Below, one piece after another: positions 63,661 through 64,000 of a stretch of 64,000 nucleotides of DNA. The position numbers and the translations under genes were made by a program. The stretch spans positions 5,002,501 to 5,066,500 of the forward strand of contig OU015659.1 of NCBI GenBank assembly GCA_907165275.2, read 5' to 3'. Source of the stretch: Zygaena filipendulae. Lineage: Eukaryota; Arthropoda; Insecta; Lepidoptera; Zygaenidae. The stretch's first letter is position 1; every line of letters begins with the position of its first letter. Under the pieces are notes generated by a model. It was not told the DNA's origin and did no database searches. It saw only the letters and a list, made by a program, of their open reading frames with translations.

Positions 63661-64000
63661 GTTTTGAAATTTTAATAACAAAAACAAACATAACCTTACT
63701 TTTAAATTTCAAAAATCTTCAATTAAGTCTTAAGTAAGGGTCAGCCGTCACTTAAAGTTAATCATCATTAAACGTGATTAATGGAGGATTAACTGTCTCT
63801 GAGAGTGATTTTTTTAATCCTTACTTAAAATCCGTTAAGTAACCATTAAAACGACTCTGAGTGCGGCGGTTAGACCTCAAGTTAGTTTACGATCAGTTAG
63901 AATTAAATATTAATAGTTTTTACTCTTAAAAAAAAAACAAGTTCGTAGCCTTTTTTGATATTAAAGTATTCGATTCCGATTTTATAAAAGTCGAAACAAA

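Larger units (their letters stand above)
60981..63869. mobile_element. PIF/Harbinger transposon with complete ends, decayed genes
   Basis: A 2889-bp element whose ends are a perfect 20-bp inverted repeat, CCGCCGCACTCAGAGTCGTT, with TTA on both sides (60978-60980 and 63870-63872). It carries the two genes typical of this superfamily: a Myb/SANT-like protein on the plus strand (61429-62310) and a DDE transposase on the minus strand (63660-63010). Two Helitron-like repeats and one LINE scrap are nested inside. The two MITEs at 2673 and 15939 share its ends. All genes contain frameshifts, so the copy is dead. Confidence 0.92.

Overview
The window reads as intergenic, transposon-dense DNA from a moth or butterfly (Lepidoptera). 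The reasons are: an AT-rich background full of the short motif TAGGTACCTAC and its variants; many copies of short lepidopteran repeats ending ...CGCGG-GAACAGCTAG; a SINE-like tail (CCATGGGCTGTGG ... CAGGTGTGCCACCTGCCCG) at about 54.7 kb; and a mix of BEL/Pao, copia, gypsy, CR1/Jockey-type LINE, PIF/Harbinger, pogo, hAT and DIRS elements. I found no host gene that I could support, and no tRNA, rRNA, CRISPR or bacterial feature. Almost every coding signal belongs to a mobile element, and most are broken by stops and frameshifts.

Layout. 0-1.6 kb: copia gag, LINE and BEL/Pao scraps. 1.6-5.6 kb: a cluster of Helitron-like short repeats plus a 237-bp Harbinger MITE. 6-9 kb: a decayed YqaJ-type nuclease, gypsy integrase scraps, and a 722-bp hAT-like element with a perfect 8-bp target duplication. 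10.7-12.3 kb: a copia 5' half. 12.6-14.65 kb: a BEL/Pao element with both LTRs, its middle replaced by an antisense LINE RNase H. 15.9-24.3 kb: a second Harbinger MITE and decayed copia and gypsy pieces. 24.3-34.6 kb: mostly unrecognised AT-rich DNA with a few foldbacks. 35.0-40.3 kb: a nearly intact DIRS-type tyrosine-recombinase retrotransposon. 41.3-45.5 kb: two TIR elements and a long LINE with one open 642-residue reverse transcriptase ORF. 47.1-48.6 kb: an unusual inverted pair of ~135-bp modular repeats that I cannot name. 48.7-52.7 kb: a gypsy element (LTR, primer site, gag, protease) with a deleted pogo-like transposon nested in its leader. 54-54.7 kb: a BEL/Pao C-terminus split by a GC-rich MITE. 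56.3-59.95 kb: a gypsy element that has lost its reverse transcriptase. 59.95-60.65 kb: two converging LINE tails. 61.0-63.9 kb: a decayed but complete-ended PIF/Harbinger transposon that carries both the Myb-like and transposase genes and is the likely parent family of the two MITEs.

How the parts relate. The Harbinger element and the two MITEs share terminal sequence and a TAA/TTA target, so they form one transposase-substrate system. The DIRS element carries Gag, RT-RNase H-methyltransferase-like and tyrosine recombinase frames. Its terminal inverted repeats and internal complementary region have the geometry needed for a circular intermediate, and the two terminal repeats differ at only about two positions, so it looks recent. 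Nested insertions (pogo in gypsy, MITE in BEL, Helitron-like repeats in Harbinger, hAT beside a LINE) give a relative order of events. All calls come from reading the sequence by eye. No database search was run.
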